DNA of 64,000 nucleotides, taken from NCBI GenBank assembly GCA_022414725.1, contig CM039463.1, forward strand, positions 81,504,808-81,568,807, given 5' to 3'. The stretch comes from Microglena sp. YARC. Taxonomy: Eukaryota; Chlorophyta; Chlorophyceae; Chlamydomonadales; Chlamydomonadaceae. Under the pieces are notes generated by a model, which made no database searches, was not told the DNA's origin, and saw only the letters and a program-made list of their open reading frames with translations. Numbering within the stretch: position 1 is the stretch's first letter; the number at the start of each line of letters is the position of its first letter. Made by a program: the position numbers and the translations under genes. Shown here one piece after another: positions 55,301 to 64,000 of the stretch.

Positions 55301-57598
55301 GGAAACTCCTGTGCCCAGTGTCGTGCCAAGGTGAGCTGGCATTGCTGATTTATTTGGTTGATTAAGTTTTATCATTGGTTGATTGATTGGCATGGCTCTT
55401 GTAGCCATGCATACCATGTATATGTGTCTGCATGTGTAGGGTCGCATGGAGGCGGTGGTGTTGTGCATGAACTTGTCTTGTGCTTTGTATCTGTATACAT
55501 GGGTTGAAGTGTTTGGGTCTGTAGTGCATGGTGTCGCCCTAGGTTGAGCAGGGGTCTTGTCTTTATGGATGGTAAGGGTTTGGGGAGGGGGTGATAGTGA
55601 TGTTGTGTGGATGAGGATGGCATGTGTGTAGTGAGGGGGTGATGGGAGTGGTGCTGTATCATAATGATGTCATGGCTGTAGGGAGGGGTGATGGGAGTGG
55701 TTTTGTATTATAAGGATACCATGAGTGTAGGGAGGGTGTGATGGTAGTGGTGCTGCGTGGATGAGGATGCTGTGGCTGTAGGGAGGGGGTGTTGGTAGTT
55801 GTATCGTATTGTGCGGATGCCATGGCTGTAGGGATGGGGTGATGGTAGTGCCGTTGTGTGGATGAGGATGGCATGTGTGTAGGGAGGGGGTGGTGGGAAG
55901 GGTTTTGTGTTATGGTGATGCCATGGCTGTAGGGAAGGGGTAATGGGAGTGATTTTGTATTATGAGGATATCATGGGTGTAGGAAGGGGGTGATGGTAGT
56001 GCTGTTGTGTGAATGAAGATACCATGGGTGTAGGGAGGGGGTGATGGTAGTGCTATTGTATTATGAGGATGCCATTGGTGTTGGGAAGGGGTGATGGTAG
56101 TGCTATTGTGTGGATGAGGATGCCGTTGGTGTAGGGAGGGGGTGATGGTAGTACTGTCGTGTGGATGAGAATGACATTTGCAGGGAGGGGGTGATGGTAG
56201 TGGTGTTGTGTGGATGAGGATGTCACGGGTGTAGGGAAGGGGTGATGGTAGTGCTGTTGTATTATGAGGGTGTGGATGAGGGTGCCGTGGCTGTAAGAAG
56301 GGGGTGATGGTAGTGCTGTTGTATGATGACGATGCCATGGGTGTAGAAAGGGGGTGATGGTAGTGCTGTTGTATTATGACGATGCCATGGGTGTAGGGAG
56401 GGGTTGACGGTACTGCTGTTGTGTGGATGAGGGTGCCATGGCTGTAGGGAGGGGGTGATGGTAGTGGTGTTGTGTGGATGAGGATGCCATGGGTGTAGGG
56501 AGGGGGTGACGGTAGTGCCGTTGTGTGGATGAGGGTGCCATGGCTGTAGGGAGGGGGTGATGGTAGTGGTGTTGTGTGGGTGAGGATGCCATGGGTGTAG
56601 GGGGGGGGTTGACGGTAGTGCCGTTGTGTGGATGAGGGTGCCATGGCTGTAGGGAGGGGGTGGCGGTAATGGTGTTGTGTGGGTGAGGATGCCATGGGTG
56701 TGTGTGGGGGGGTGGCGGTAGTGCCGTTGTGTGGATGAGGGTGCCATGGCTGTAGGGAGGGGTGATGGTAATGGTGTTGTGTGGATGAGGATGCTGTGGC
56801 TGTAGGGGGGGGGGGGGGCGGGGGGGGTATCGAATTGGCTGAAGGGAGGGGGTGATGGTATTGCTGTTGTGTATTTGAGGATGCCATGACTGTATGGGGG
56901 GAGGGGGGGGAGTGTTGTGTTGTGTATACGAGGATGGCATGGGGAGGATGGCATATATGGTACAATAGCATGCTGCTTGTGGGCAGTCGGTCAGGGGTTC
57001 CAATATAAATGTAGTTGATAAGCAAGGACATTGAGGGACCATCAGCAACTTGTATTGGCACTAATTTGGGGACGCATGCACAGTGCATTGAAGATATATG
57101 TTGTAAGCAACGCAGCTTCCTTCACTTCCTGCATTGCTCGAATCTTGACAAGAAACCATTTGGCCCCTGGAATACAGCATGGATTTTTTCCAAGTCTAAA
57201 AGTGGGATTTTCTATCTCCATGGTCAATTGGTCAATTGGTCTCCCCCAGGGTCAGCTTTTTATGGCCATTTAGGGCCAATACCTGTTTTGTTAGTAGCGG
57301 TAATTGTGGCCAAAACGGTGAATAAATTGGGGAAAATCTGGAACGAAGAGAAGTGCAAATCTGCATTGCACGGATCTTTCCAAGAAGCCATTTGGCCCCA
57401 TGACAAAGTAAAGTGCAGATGTAGTGATGTGGACTCGATTTTGAATCAACTCTGTTTGACCGAGTCAAACTTATACTCACACTCAGCTCCTGACTCTGTC
57501 TGCAGAGCACCCCTGTGTGGCGTGCTGGACCCCTTGGCCCCAAGACACTTTGCAACGCCTGTGGCGTGCGATATTCAAAATTTGTGAGGAAGAAGTGA
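52395..57598 (+). CDS. GATA-type zinc-finger transcription factor (7 exons)
   Basis: Exons, by splice sites and consistent phase: 52395-52401, 52580-52643, 52744-52862, 53287-53338, 53756-53995, 54856-55330 (an alternative acceptor at 54766 is also in frame) and 57506-57598 (TGA). The product is 349 residues, or 379 with the alternative. The N-terminal two thirds are acidic and Ser/Asn-rich without a known domain. Residues about 270-290 are basic ('[18 protein letters not shown]'). The single C-terminal finger is C-x2-C-x18-C-x2-C: 'NSCAQCRAK' at the end of exon 6 and '[20 protein letters not shown]' in exon 7, then '[10 protein letters not shown]'. The x18 loop is the plant/fungal type; the family binds WGATAR sites in the nucleus. 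Intron 6 (2,175 bp) splits the finger. The stop overlaps a GTGAGC, so splicing to a further exon is possible. Confidence 0.88.
53560..53725 (+). repeat. TTTGACTTCATCTC repeats in GATA-gene intron 4
   Basis: About eight variants of TTTGACTTCATCTCA at irregular spacing. Non-coding. Confidence 0.75.
54290..54460 (-). repeat. Dispersed repeat, GATA-gene intron 5 copy
   Basis: In reverse complement it shares 'CAGGAATGCCCCCC', 'TCAGGGGGCAGC' and 'GCTCAATTTGCGACGC' with 63505-63640, in the same order. Confidence 0.65.
54530..54655 (+). repeat. ATAAACGCACCACTATCATT minisatellite
   Basis: About six imperfect units of roughly 20-22 bp within GATA-gene intron 5. Confidence 0.85.
55560..56960 (+). repeat. 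Large minisatellite in the GATA-gene zinc-finger intron
   Basis: About 25 imperfect units of roughly 50-60 bp built from GATGGTAGTGSTGTTGTGTG, GATGAGGATGCCATGG and TGTAGGGAGGGGGTG blocks. Long open frames on the minus strand across it (up to about 390 codons of His/Pro/Ser/Thr repeats) are a by-product of the repeat. Confidence 0.93.
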
Positions 57599-57905
57599 GC
57601 GACCAGAAAGCGTGCGCACTGCACTGAGGAAGGGTAGCAGCACAGCTCTACTAACAACACTTGCGTAGATGGGTATAGGCAGGGGGGGTGTGCAAAGCTT
57701 GGTATCTTCGTCCAGGACCTATTTCATCCCTTGTGGCACACCACCACCCGTGGCACCTATGGTACGCCACAGCAGGGGGCTGAGTCTGCTTCTGTTGTTG
57801 GACTGCTATAGGACCTCACAGGTCGTTGGAATCAGGGACCAAGCCCCCTTCTCATGCTTGGAGCCCTTGTATGTTCACCATGTATCATGAACTGTTTGCT
57901 GGGGG

Positions 57906-57910
57906 TGTAA
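57906..57910 (+). terminator. TGTAA polyadenylation-type signal after GATA gene
   Basis: TGTAA is the usual poly(A) signal of chlorophycean algae; it lies about 310 bases after the stop codon at 57596-57598. Confidence 0.4.
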
Positions 57911-59220
57911 AAGGGTAGTCTTCCCCCGACAGATTGGGAGACGTCATATGTTTCACGTCAACGACGAGGTGGTAGGGATTAAATTCATTGGGTGGGAGTC
58001 TGGCCTCGAATGAGAGCCAGGCTCCCATTAAAAAAAACGGAACCAGGCGAATGAAGCCAGGTGCAAAAAAAATTATTTGTAGGCCTCCAGGAGGAGATTT
58101 CTTGTTTGGATGTGCCGTGTTGTTTCGAGAAACAAGATAACTTGACTTTTCCCTTGTTTTGTAACATCAACACAGTACCACACGGAAGCAGCGCAACGTC
58201 GTGATGCATTTTTTTATCTGAGGCAGAATCTGTGATGTCATAAGCCTGTACGCGTTGTAAGATACCACCTTCCCAGTCTCTGTTCAATTCTTTCTCTCCA
58301 TGTACTGCTGTTGTACTGTTATTCTCATCCTTATTTATTTTTTATAAGTAGGGTCTGAAGGGGGAGGGGTAAAGCCCTATCTCCTGTAGTTGCAAAAAAG
58401 CAGTACAGGTTAAAGCCGTCGACAATTTCTGGAACTCAAAATTTATTAATGCCCAGGCTTGTCTGGGGACCTTCGGACAGCTTCCTTAAACACACCCGAC
58501 TTAGCGTGCTGCTTTTCTTTTCTTGATTTCCCCTTCATGCGTTCCTGTTCGAAACTGTGCGTAAGCATATTTCGTATTCCCTACTACGGTACCTAGTACA
58601 GAGCCTTTACTGGAATTTCCCCCTCCTGAACAGTTGACCCTGAACTTGAACTTGGTTACAAAGCTCCAGCCAGTAATACGGCTGCTCGCCGTGTTTGGCA
58701 GTAAAAAAATCTACTCTTCTCCGGAATGGTTTAATTGCGCCAACTCAATTAGCTCCGTAATTCAAGTCGCTTATCTGTCAATGAGCGAGAAGCCAGGGCG
58801 AATCCGGAGGAGAGGTATGTTATCAGGCTGGTGTGATGTCACACCCTTGCCAGTGGAAGCAATATTACCTATAGACATGGTTGGCACTTGGCAGGAATGA
58901 AGGATGCTCACATGGGACAGAACCATACCAACTAGGAATGCAGAGTCCAGCACTGCGCAATTCAATTGTTCATTGCTCTCGCTACTGAGTAATGTTATCT
59001 TCTGAGATTTGCAAAACCACAACACATAATATACTTTTTCTTGTAGTTGATATGTGTTGCCGTGCGTTGCCAATGAAATTAGCATTGCAGCAAATTTGTC
59101 AATTGCCTCTAGGGGATGATTTAGGACGACTGCAAAATGTGTCCATGTAACTCTACTACCGGCAGTCTTCTTACCTATCGAAGCGATTGCGACATAATGG
59201 TGATGATAATATGATACAAT
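57911..59220. other. Intergenic region between GATA and transporter genes
   Basis: No recognised exon. 58648-58710 is a copy of the dispersed hairpin motif. A minus frame at 58287-57985 and another at 59085-58771 are open but unlike known families. Confidence 0.45.
58648..58710 (+). repeat. Dispersed hairpin motif, copy 3
   Basis: 'ACTTGGTTACAAAGCTCCAG', then GCTGCTCGCCGTGTTTGGCA and GTAAAA; matches 19162-19220 and 27320-27388. Confidence 0.6.
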
Positions 59221-59224
59221 ATAT

Positions 59225-59770
59225 GTAGGGCTGTCGATGTCCGGTCGATGTCACGATATTTTCAAGTATCGTACGAGAAATCGTGATATATCGTACAATT
59301 TTACCGTAGTATCTTACACCCCTTTTCTTTGGAAACCAGTATGAGATTAAGGGGATAATGTAGAAAATAGCCTTAACATGCCCATACAGAAAATCAAGTC
59401 AGATGGCCCAACCATGAAGAAGATAGAAGATACAAAATAAGAGAATATCGTACTGTACCGGTATTGCCGCACAAAATAGGGCGATAAATTGAATTCCCAG
59501 GCTCAGGCCTATCCCAGGCTGAGGTATTCGTGACGAGAATCGAGCCGCTGCCCCCCCGATTTGTAAGATTACGGACCAGTTGTAGACATGATGCGCATGA
59601 GCAGACGAGTTCCGTTCCGCTGCGTAAAAGGCGGCTTTCTGTTGGCCTTGGTTCGCATTTATCTGTTTTTGTTTTTTTTAGTTCGATATCAGTACGATGC
59701 AAGTTCGCCACACAGCACGATAGATCGGACGATTAACACGATAATTGGAACTACTGTACGAGGTCAGTTC
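59225..59770 (-). mobile_element. MITE/SINE-like element copy (family of 50229-50892)
   Basis: Opens GTAGGGCTGTCGATG and includes ATCGTACGAGAAATCGTGAT-type palindromes, 'CCCCCGATTTGTAAGATTAC' and 'AAAAGGCGGCTTTCTGTTGG'. The B-box position reads GAGAATCGAGCC (59535-59546). Its right terminus is not clear. Confidence 0.65.
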
Positions 59771-60025
59771 ACGTTATCTTAGACAGCAGATTCTCAAACT
59801 CGCTACCGCGCCACCTCGCCTCGAGTGCGGACCAGCTTCCCCCTACCTACCGGCTACCGTCTAGTCAGTCCAAGGGAGGACCGGTCACCTAAGCCAAAAC
59901 AATTTCCCAACTGTTAACCGAACCAACCCAGCCCCCCGCCCGCGTCGGATCCAACTCACAAAGTTTCCACTCATCGCCTAGACTTGAAAAGCCGGAGCTG
60001 GCCTAGACTGATAGTAACTGCAAAC

Positions 60026-63000
60026 ATGTATTTCAATCGCTGGGCCACTTTTTCGGCGAGCGCACTGCTCCAAGTAGGTTGGATCGAGTACACGTGTGTA
60101 ATTGTGCTGCTGCCACCACCTGGGCTCATCTCGAACGGCTATTCATGCGCACAGGTCTCATGCTCGGGCATAACGTATGCTTTCTCCATTATTGCACCGG
60201 TAGGCGATGTGGATGTATGGATGCTGACCTGGGTTTTCTTTTCAGCTACCAGCAGCAGATTATAGGCAGATCCCTGATACTACCACTGGGCCAAACCCAA
60301 AGATGGAAGAAACAATGGAAAGCTGACGACATCAGATTCCAGGTGCACTAGGTTGTTCAAGGTTTGGATGAAGAGAGAGCTCGAGGAGCTGTCTCGAAGC
60401 TCCCCGTAGCTGGAAAGAAAAGCTATGGGTCTGACCTGGCAACCCATGAACGTGAACCCACTCCCCCCTTCAGCCCCCCCCCCCCCCCCTCTGAATAAAT
60501 CACCCAATCAGCTCACTTGCATCAACACAGGCTTGTATACAGATCTGTTTCGCCTTCCACAGTAAGCACCACAAGCACATTTATACATATGTGCCTTCTC
60601 TTGACTGCATGGCAAAATGGAACATACAGCATCCATGCTGACAATGCATCCCTACCTTACCCCCACCCACCCAACCGCACTCAAAACACAAGCTCGCCCC
60701 ACACCCACCCCACCCACACCCACACCCACTCCCATACCCTCACTCACACCCACACCCACACCCACACCCACACCCACACCCACACCCACACACCCACACC
60801 CACACCCACACCCACGCCCACACACCCACACCCACACCCACACCCACACCCACACCCACACCCACACTCACACCCACACCCATCATCACACAACCGACCG
60901 TTGTTCCCCCCCTCACCCACATCCCTCCTACTCCGACCCATCCCACCCTGGACACCCTCGCCTCACCCACCTCTACAACAGATGTTCAAAGAGGTATTCA
61001 AACTCACTGAAGTTCAAGTTGCCACAATTGGAAGCTTGGGATTCAACCTAGGGGGTGAGTTGACGCTATATATATTATGATAATGATATTTGTATACTTT
61101 ATGTGTGCACATCTGTGCATATGTATATTTATAGTTGTATAAATATACTCTGTATTTATACGGAGTATATCATGTATATATGTATAACATTCAGATGGGG
61201 GTGAGTCATCGCTCATGTTGAATATCGTTTGAATCTTGTTATAGCAATTCAGCGGATGGTTTGGAATCAACAGCTGTAGGTCGTACATCGTACCTCGACT
61301 TTTTCAGGCAAAATTTAAGATAGTTCTCCCTAAATTTGGGATTCTCGGAATTTCAGGCCCAATGTTGAGGTACGACATACAACCTGTTTCGAAAAATCGA
61401 ATTCCAAATCATCCGCTGAATTTCTAGAATATCTAGGGATGTCAATATTGTACTGCCCCCCGAGATTGTCGTACGGTGACGAAATGGGTAGTGTGGGTGG
61501 GTAGTGGTGGGTTGGGGTGGCTAGTGGTATGTGCCGTGTAGTGGTGGGGTTGGGTAATGAATGGTTGTGGATAGTGGTGGTAGTGGGTGGGGGTAGGTAG
61601 TGGATGGTAGTGGGTGTGGGTGGGTAGTGGGTGGGGGTGGGTAGTGGGTGGGGTGGGTAGTGGGTGTGGGTGGGCAGTGGGTGGGTAGTGGATGGTTGTG
61701 GGTGTGGGTGGGGGTGGGTGGGGGTGGATAGTGGATAGTGGTGGTAGTGGATGGTGATGGGTAGTGGGTATGGGTGGGCAGTGGGTGGGGGTGGGTAGTG
61801 GGCGAGGTGGGTAGTGGATGGTGGTGCGTAGTTGTGGGTGTGGTGGGTAGTGGGGTGGGTGAGTACAATGACGATGAGTACGATAGAATCACGATGACGA
61901 TATTGTACTCACGTTTTTAGTGACAATGGACATGGTACTTGGGGGGTATCCAAATACTAGTGTTTGACTTATGGTTGTATGTAATTATCATCTAGGATCG
62001 TCCTGTTTCTATGTTGGTGGGTGGGGGTGGGAAGTGGGTGGGGTGGGTTGTGAATGGTTGTGGATAGGTGGTCGTGGGTGGGTGGTGGTGGGTGATGATC
62101 GTTCTATATTACTAATATCATTATGATTCTGACTTGATATCCACTGTTTCTTTTTTGGGGCTTCTCAAGGCAGCTTCCCACCAGCTCCAATAGCCAGCCA
62201 CTGGGTCGAAACCAAAGTTTGCAGCTGCATTGAACATTTGGAATAGCTGTTGTGTCAGCTTTCAGATGCACTAGCTAGCTTCAGGTTTGGCCCTGTGACA
62301 GGGAAAAGGGAGCTGCCTAGAAGATGATACCCATAGCCCCCCAAATAATCACTGCTGATGTCTTCATCCATAAACATTTGTGCCAGGCCAGACAGGCAGA
62401 CTCGTAGCCCCCAACATAATCAGTGCTGATGTCTTCATACATGCACATTTGTGCTATACCAGACATGCAGGCTCGTAGCCCCCCAAATAATCAGTGCTGA
62501 TATCTTCATACATACACATTTGTATATGCTAGACCAGACATGCAGACTCGTAGCCCCCAACATAATCAGTGCTGATATCTTCATACATACACATTTGTAT
62601 GCGCTAGACCAGACATCGGACTCGTAGCCCCCAACATAATCAGTGCTGATATCTTCATACATACACATTTGTATGTGCTAGACCAGACATGCAGACTCGT
62701 AGCCCCCAACATAATCAGTGCTGATGTCTTCATACATACACATTTGTATGCGCTAGACCAGACATCGGACTCGTAGCCCCCAACATAATCAGTGCTGATA
62801 TCTTCATACATACACATTTGTATGTGCTAGACCAGACATGCAGACTCGTGGCCCCCAACATAATCAGTGCTGATGTCTTCATGCATACACATTTGTGCTA
62901 TACCAGGCATGCAGTCTCGTGGCCCCCAACATAATCAGTGCTGATATCTTCATACATACACATTTGTATATGCTATACCAGACATGCAGACTCCTGCCCC

Positions 63001-63784
63001 CCAAAGTAATCAGTGCTGATATCTTCATACATACACATTTGTATATGCTATACCAGACATGCAGACTCGTGCCCCCCAAAGTAATCAGTGCTGATATCTT
63101 CATACGTACACATTTGTATGTGCTAGACCAGACATGCAGACAAACAGGCAAGGGACCTGGTGTAACCAATGAGGAAAACGAAATTTCCTCGGGCAGGCAA
63201 TCTGCACTTTGGTTCTTGGGGGGATCGAACTCAGGGTGCTTGGCGACAAATCGCTCCAAGCAGGCCCTCAACGATTCCACTAATTGCAACCAATGAGGAA
63301 AATGTGGTACTCGATAGGGGGACGTGAGGATCGTTATCGCTCACACCTGCCCAAAGTTGAATGATCAAGATCAGATGATATCATAAAAATTGCATCATAT
63401 GATGTAATAAATGGTAATTTTAGCCTAGTCAGGCTGCCGGTATCATATGATGCCATGTTGCCGTTCCCTATTAATAACCGACGCATGGGTCCGTCTAAAG
63501 GTCAGTCAGAAATGCCCCCCAAACCTCCCGGGCTCACTGCTCCGCGGGGTTCAGGGGGGCAGCACGTCATGCTGTGGCCGCATGGAGTCGCTCAATTTGC
63601 GACGCGTTGCACGAAAAAAATAGTGGAATTGAGAGATGTATCTCACGCTTTCATTCTCCACCACCACTCACTCCACCACTTCTCAAACGACTCTCACCTA
63701 ACTCTTTCAATCTACAGGTTACCTGGCCATCATCTCTGGAGCGGTGTACAATTCATTGGGAGGAAAGAACCATCTCGCTCCAAG
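60026..63784 (+). CDS. Nodulin-like MFS transporter, N-terminal exons (gene runs off window)
   Basis: Exons, with consistent phase: 60026-60073, 60155-60199, 60982-61054 and 63718-63784, followed by GTAGGT. Joined they encode 78 residues: 'MYFNRWATFSASALLQ', 'VSCSGITYAFSIIAP', 'MFKEVFKLTEVQVATIGSLG' and 'YLAIISGAVYNSLGG' ... 'LAPR'. This is the typical start of nodulin-like/MFS proteins: 'NRW' before helix 1, a small-residue 'SG.TYAFS' exit, 'LT..QV.TIGS' and 'N.G.YL.I..G' in helix 2, and 'LAPR' in the following loop. The family are multi-pass membrane transporters; the substrate cannot be inferred. Introns are 81, 782 and 2,663 bp, packed with minisatellites. About 10 further helices must lie beyond 64000. 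Confidence 0.75.
60655..60890 (+). repeat. (CCCACA)n microsatellite in transporter intron 2
   Basis: About 35 units of CCCACA with a few variants. All frames are open across it, so the long frames here are artefacts. It is not the plant/algal telomere repeat. Confidence 0.95.
61055..61480. other. Transporter intron 3, unique part
   Basis: AT-rich sequence with TATATATA words; 61205-61420 contains a near-palindrome pair (TTGAATATCG...GATTTGGAATC-type words around 61205-61275 and, inverted, 61360-61425: GTCGTACATCGTACCTCGAC and AGGTACGACATACAACCTG). A MITE-end-like CTAGGGATGTCAATATTGTA occurs at about 61433. Confidence 0.45.
61485..61870 (+). repeat. GGGTGGGTAGTGGATGGTAG minisatellite (intron 3)
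   Basis: Short irregular units of GGGTAGTGGGTGGG type; a second patch lies at 62012-62096. Confidence 0.9.
62335..63141 (-). repeat. About 74-bp tandem repeat, about 11 copies (intron 3)
   Basis: Unit: AGACTCGTAGCCCCCAACAT, then AATCAGTGCTGATATCTTCA, TACATACACATTTGTATG and GCTAGACCAGACATGC. On the minus strand many units stay open, so peptide repeats such as 'YKCVCMKISALIMLGATSLH' appear. A frame that survives about 11 copies is unusual, but it lies in an intron of the opposite strand and is not called a gene. Confidence 0.92.
63143..63302 (-). other. Insert between 15-bp direct repeats with open minus frame
   Basis: AACCAATGAGGAAAA occurs at 63164-63178 and again at 63288-63302. The segment between encodes, on the minus strand, 'LVESLRACLERFVAKHPEFD' and 'EISFSSLV', a protein-like frame that runs into the neighbouring tandem repeat. 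It could be a small insertion with a long target duplication or a duplicated tract. Confidence 0.35.
63356..63475 (-). mobile_element. MITE-like element, copy 2 (transporter intron 3)
   Basis: Reverse complement of the element at 25808-25925: ends AACGGCAACATG and carries the ATCATATGAT palindromes. The two copies are in introns of different genes. Confidence 0.7.
63480..63640 (+). repeat. Dispersed repeat, transporter intron 3 copy
   Basis: Partner of 54290-54460 (inverted), sharing GCTCAATTTGCGACGCGTTG-type words. Confidence 0.65.
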
Positions 63785-63804
63785 GTAGGTTATGCCTCTG
63801 GGCC

Positions 63805-64000
63805 ACACAACACACAACTCACAACACATAACACACACATAACACGAAACATACAACACACGCAAACACACAACACGCGCAAACACAAAACACACAACAC
63901 ATAACACATAACACACGACACACAAACATACAACACACAACACACAGCACACAACACACGACACACAACACACAACTTACTACACACAACACACACAACA
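63805..64000. repeat. CACAA/CA-rich microsatellite to window end
   Basis: Almost entirely ACACAACACAC-type sequence; start of transporter intron 4. Confidence 0.95.

Noticed and set aside
55910..57088. Long minus-strand frames (up to about 390 codons) rich in His, Pro, Ser and Thr
   Set aside because: They are produced by the minisatellite in the GATA intron; three frames are open at once and no non-repeat domain exists.
60655..60890. Interstitial telomere
   Set aside because: The repeat is CCCACA, not CCCTAAA or CCCTAAAA.
60517..61080. Frames of Pro-Thr-His or Gly-Val repeats on both strands
   Set aside because: They are translations of the CCCACA microsatellite. Only 60982-61054 is a real exon.
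62335..63141. CRISPR-like regular repeats
   Set aside because: Units are contiguous tandem repeats of about 74 bp without unique spacers, in an intron of a eukaryotic gene; no cas genes.
63719..64000. Cys/Val-rich minus frames at the right end
   Set aside because: They are translations of a CACAA microsatellite.

Overview
The window is eukaryotic nuclear DNA, most likely from a chlamydomonadalean green alga. The evidence is a five-exon pherophorin-type gene (24369-26505; an extracellular-matrix domain known from volvocine and related algae), spliceosomal introns with GTGAGT/GTAGGT donors and TGCAG-type acceptors, and many CA, C/G-homopolymer and minisatellite tracts inside introns. Base composition looks moderate rather than strongly GC-rich, which would fit something like Dunaliella better than Chlamydomonas, but the species cannot be settled from this sequence.

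Layout. 1-8649: 3' part of a Ty3/gypsy chromovirus ending in a 347-bp LTR. 8650-18620: an older Ty1/copia element on the minus strand, cut by three insertions. One is the gypsy element itself. The second is a complete 469-bp miniature LTR element (9103-9571, TSD AATGG). The third is a tandem three-LTR copia derivative (10759-17655, TSD GTCTT). Removing either of the last two together with one TSD copy restores the host reading frame. 18700-24200: LINE fragments, a zinc-finger ORF and dispersed repeats. 24369-26505: pherophorin gene. 26500-32880: repeats, a 160-bp satellite and a possible two-exon gene piece. 32887-39926: a complete minus-strand copia element with seemingly identical 383-bp LTRs, TSD CCAAT, and an in-frame UAG between gag and pol. 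40000-52000: an internally deleted LINE, a decayed RNase H retroelement between direct repeats, and MITE/SINE-like elements.

The right end holds host genes: a possible minus-strand metallo-beta-lactamase-fold exon (about 52264), a seven-exon GATA zinc-finger gene (52395-57598) and the 5' part of a nodulin-like MFS transporter gene (60026 to beyond the window). Their exons were joined by checking splice sites and phases by hand. The GATA finger is split by a 2.2-kb intron filled with a minisatellite, and the transporter introns hold several minisatellites and a MITE also present in the pherophorin gene.

How the parts relate: the tandem element at 10.8-17.7 kb is a non-autonomous derivative of the same copia lineage as the coding element at 33-40 kb, so one could mobilise the other. 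The miniature element shares its LTR start with the gypsy element. The host genes show no operon-like linkage and look independently expressed.
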